The notes under the pieces: generated by a model
Seen by the model: only the letters and a program-made list of their open reading frames with translations
What the model was told of the DNA's origin: nothing
The model's database searches: none
Shown: positions 32,273-34,339 of the stretch, in pieces
How positions within the stretch are numbered: the stretch's first letter is position 1
How the letters are laid out: the number at the start of each line of letters is the position of its first letter
From: Candidatus Omnitrophota bacterium
GTDB lineage: Bacteria; Omnitrophota; Gorgyraeia; 1-14-0-20-64-10
NCBI GenBank assembly: GCA_016201735.1
Contig: JACQCH010000026.1
Span: forward strand, 1-34,339
DNA length: 34,339 nucleotides
Reading direction: 5' to 3'
Made by a program: the position numbers and the translations under genes

Positions 32273-34264
32273 TTACGCGAAGACCAAAACGGAATCTTTC
32301 AGAGGCGTGTATAGCATAACTACCGAGCCAGCCTTCAAGAGGCCATTGAGCTGCAATTCTTGCAGAAGATGGGGCGTTACTTGGGAAACTGTTTCCTCGT
32401 TGGTTCGGATGAATACCTGATCCGACCGAGCGGATATAGAATCGTCTCCGACGACCAGGAATGCATCGGCGGCACTTCCCACAAACCGGATGCGGTGGGC
32501 AGCTTCCAGCTTGATGAGATTTTGCCGTACTCTCTCTTCCCATTCTTTCTTGACGTAAACCGGAATCCCCTGCACGGCATACTCCGCCGGCACGCCGAGG
32601 ACTGCCTCATCGGAAGCTACAGTGCGTAGAATTGCAGCAACACCACCCGCAAACCCCGCTTCTTTGGCCAACTCCTCCAAAGCCGGGAAATCGCCCGTTA
32701 CATTGCCGATCTTCCCGCTCTCGGCGAGAACGGCAATGGTGTGGATCACATCTTCTTGGGCTACGTATTCGAGAAGCGCCTTCAAGCCTGCCACGGGGAT
32801 TCCCTTTTCCTCCAAGCCAGAGGCGAACGGTTGTTCCTCAAGCCCACCTGCCCAGCTGGGTCGATCGGGACTTCCATAACGGAGAATATCTGCATTTCTC
32901 TCCAGTTTCCGTTGAACAGATGCCGAAATCATTTGCTGAAGTTTATCAGCAGGCGCCCCGGGAAGTGCGCTCCAAAAACTATCAAACTCTGCGTCATTCA
33001 ACTCCACAGCAGCTATTGGTATGACATGGATCAGAATGGGCGCCGGGTCGATACCACGCTCAGCCAAAGAATCGGTAAGTGCCAGGGTTTCCATAAAGTC
33101 AGCAACATATTCGGGTCCTGGCGGAGAAATTGGGTGCGATTCTTGAAATCCTTCATTCAACGTCGGCCGAGGATCGATGCCGTGTCGTATCAGGTGGTCG
33201 ACAATACTACGGAATCGCCCAAGATTCTCTTGAAAAGCCTCAGGCGTGGAACTGGTTTGAGAAACATAATTGGTCGCATATTGCAATACATCACTTGCGT
33301 CTATTCCTCGCTCTGACAAAAAGATGAATAACTCGAAAACGCTCTTGAAACCCTCCGGCTTGAGCCTTCTTCCTGCTTCCCGCAAATAAAAGCCCGGGCC
33401 GAAGGAATATCTTTGGGCATCGGATCTGGAACCTTCCAGCGGAATTCCTTTTGCCTTCAATGCCAGCACTGTTTTTTCAAGGAGAGCCAGGTTGCTCTCA
33501 AATTCATCCGCAGTTGAGCTCATCCGGGCAATGTCCGGCAAGAGAAGCATGGTCGCCCGAACAGGAACTCCGTTTTCTGCCAGACGATGAACGGTGGATA
33601 GAGCGGCTGTAAAACTCTCTGAAGAAAACCGGGTAAGGCCGTCTTCTATGAAAACCGTGTCGCGCCCTCCGGTTCGTTTCTCCTCAAACACGAGACCAAG
33701 GAGTTTTCCGTAAAGACCCCAGTTTCTCTGAAAATCTTCAGATGTCGGGCTCGCATTGGATATTGAAACAGCGTTCATCCACAGAAGTTCCGGTTCATGA
33801 ATGCCCTGGTCACTAAAGAGTCGAGAAGCCAAATCCAAAGCTGCATTCAGCCGTTCGGGAGATAATGCCCTGATGGCAGCAGGTAAATATCTCTCATCCG
33901 AGAGATGTTCTCGAATCTCGACGTTCCGTTCAGCCAGCATTTTGACGAATCTATTGATCCTTCCCCTCAACTCACTGCGGGTGGATGGGTCAATGCTGTA
34001 TTGAGCGGAGAGTTGTTTCAATGCCCGATGGGTCGGCCCCCACATGCCAAGGGTCTTCCACCAAATTTTGATTCCAAGACCCCGGGACTCCTCCAATCCA
34101 GCAGCAGGTGGTGGAACTTCACTTCCTGGCCTTAACAATACAGTCGCACCTGGAGGAAACGGCGTGTTCAAATCCCATGGCTGGTCATTGACCATTAACC
34201 TCATGGCGATCAACTTAACCGTCGAGCACAGATTGTCGCAAGAACGTTGGACCGCCCTTGACAT
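32273..34264 (-). CDS. Large protein of unknown function with helical repeats, possibly 5'-truncated
   Basis: 663 aa; recurring units such as LAENGVPVRATMLLL..SSTADEFESNLALLEKTVLALKAKGI, LSERGIDASDVLQYA..SSTPEAFQENLGRFRSIVDHLIRHGIDPRPTL, LAERGIDPAPIL. The frame stays open to the window end. Confidence 0.75.
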   Translation of the reverse strand: MSRAVQRSCDNLCSTVKLIAMRLMVNDQPWDLNTPFPPGATVLLRPGSEVPPPAAGLEESRGLGIKIWWKTLGMWGPTHRALKQLSAQYSIDPSTRSELRGRINRFVKMLAERNVEIREHLSDERYLPAAIRALSPERLNAALDLASRLFSDQGIHEPELLWMNAVSISNASPTSEDFQRNWGLYGKLLGLVFEEKRTGGRDTVFIEDGLTRFSSESFTAALSTVHRLAENGVPVRATMLLLPDIARMSSTADEFESNLALLEKTVLALKAKGIPLEGSRSDAQRYSFGPGFYLREAGRRLKPEGFKSVFELFIFLSERGIDASDVLQYATNYVSQTSSTPEAFQENLGRFRSIVDHLIRHGIDPRPTLNEGFQESHPISPPGPEYVADFMETLALTDSLAERGIDPAPILIHVIPIAAVELNDAEFDSFWSALPGAPADKLQQMISASVQRKLERNADILRYGSPDRPSWAGGLEEQPFASGLEEKGIPVAGLKALLEYVAQEDVIHTIAVLAESGKIGNVTGDFPALEELAKEAGFAGGVAAILRTVASDEAVLGVPAEYAVQGIPVYVKKEWEERVRQNLIKLEAAHRIRFVGSAADAFLVVGDDSISARSDQVFIRTNEETVSQVTPHLLQELQLNGLLKAGSVVMLYTPLKDSVLVFA

Positions 34265-34339
34265 GCATGAACGACTTCCAGCGTGTGCGGGATACGCAAA
34301 ATCTCCGCCGACGTCGCGGTCCGGTGCGATGCCGCACGA

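Overview
34.3 kb bacterial chromosomal window, apparently from a Gram-negative type organism (lpxA, LolA-like and outer-membrane barrel genes). Contents from left to right: (i) the 3' end of an unidentified CDS and a minus-strand excisionase-like HTH + Fic pair; (ii) a TPR/beta-barrel protein translationally coupled to a secreted repeat-rich low-complexity protein; (iii) a run of SAM methyltransferase genes (class I and FkbM type), the first four of which (one truncated) are each preceded by a decayed copy of a ~145 bp minus-strand small-ORF repeat; (iv) hemolysin III, yajQ, an APC permease-USP fusion and tRNA-Phe(GAA); (v) a long minus-strand pyrimidine operon behind a PyrR-type attenuator (pyrR-pyrB-pyrC-lolA-like-small protein-endoQ-like-carA-secreted protein-carB-pyrK-pyrD-pyrF-double REC protein-pyrE); (vi) lpxA-rsmI-msrB; (vii) an ABC-F ATPase, a wHTH-MNT/HEPN pair and a large helical-repeat protein of unknown function. 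The main discovery candidates are a dispersed 'FRDWCLTEEA' small-ORF repeat family (five copies, one intact), an EndoQ-like deaminated-base endonuclease inside the de novo pyrimidine operon, and several palindromic repeat elements, two of which are absorbed into the coding regions of carB and pyrB. All calls come from reading the sequence by eye; no database search was run.
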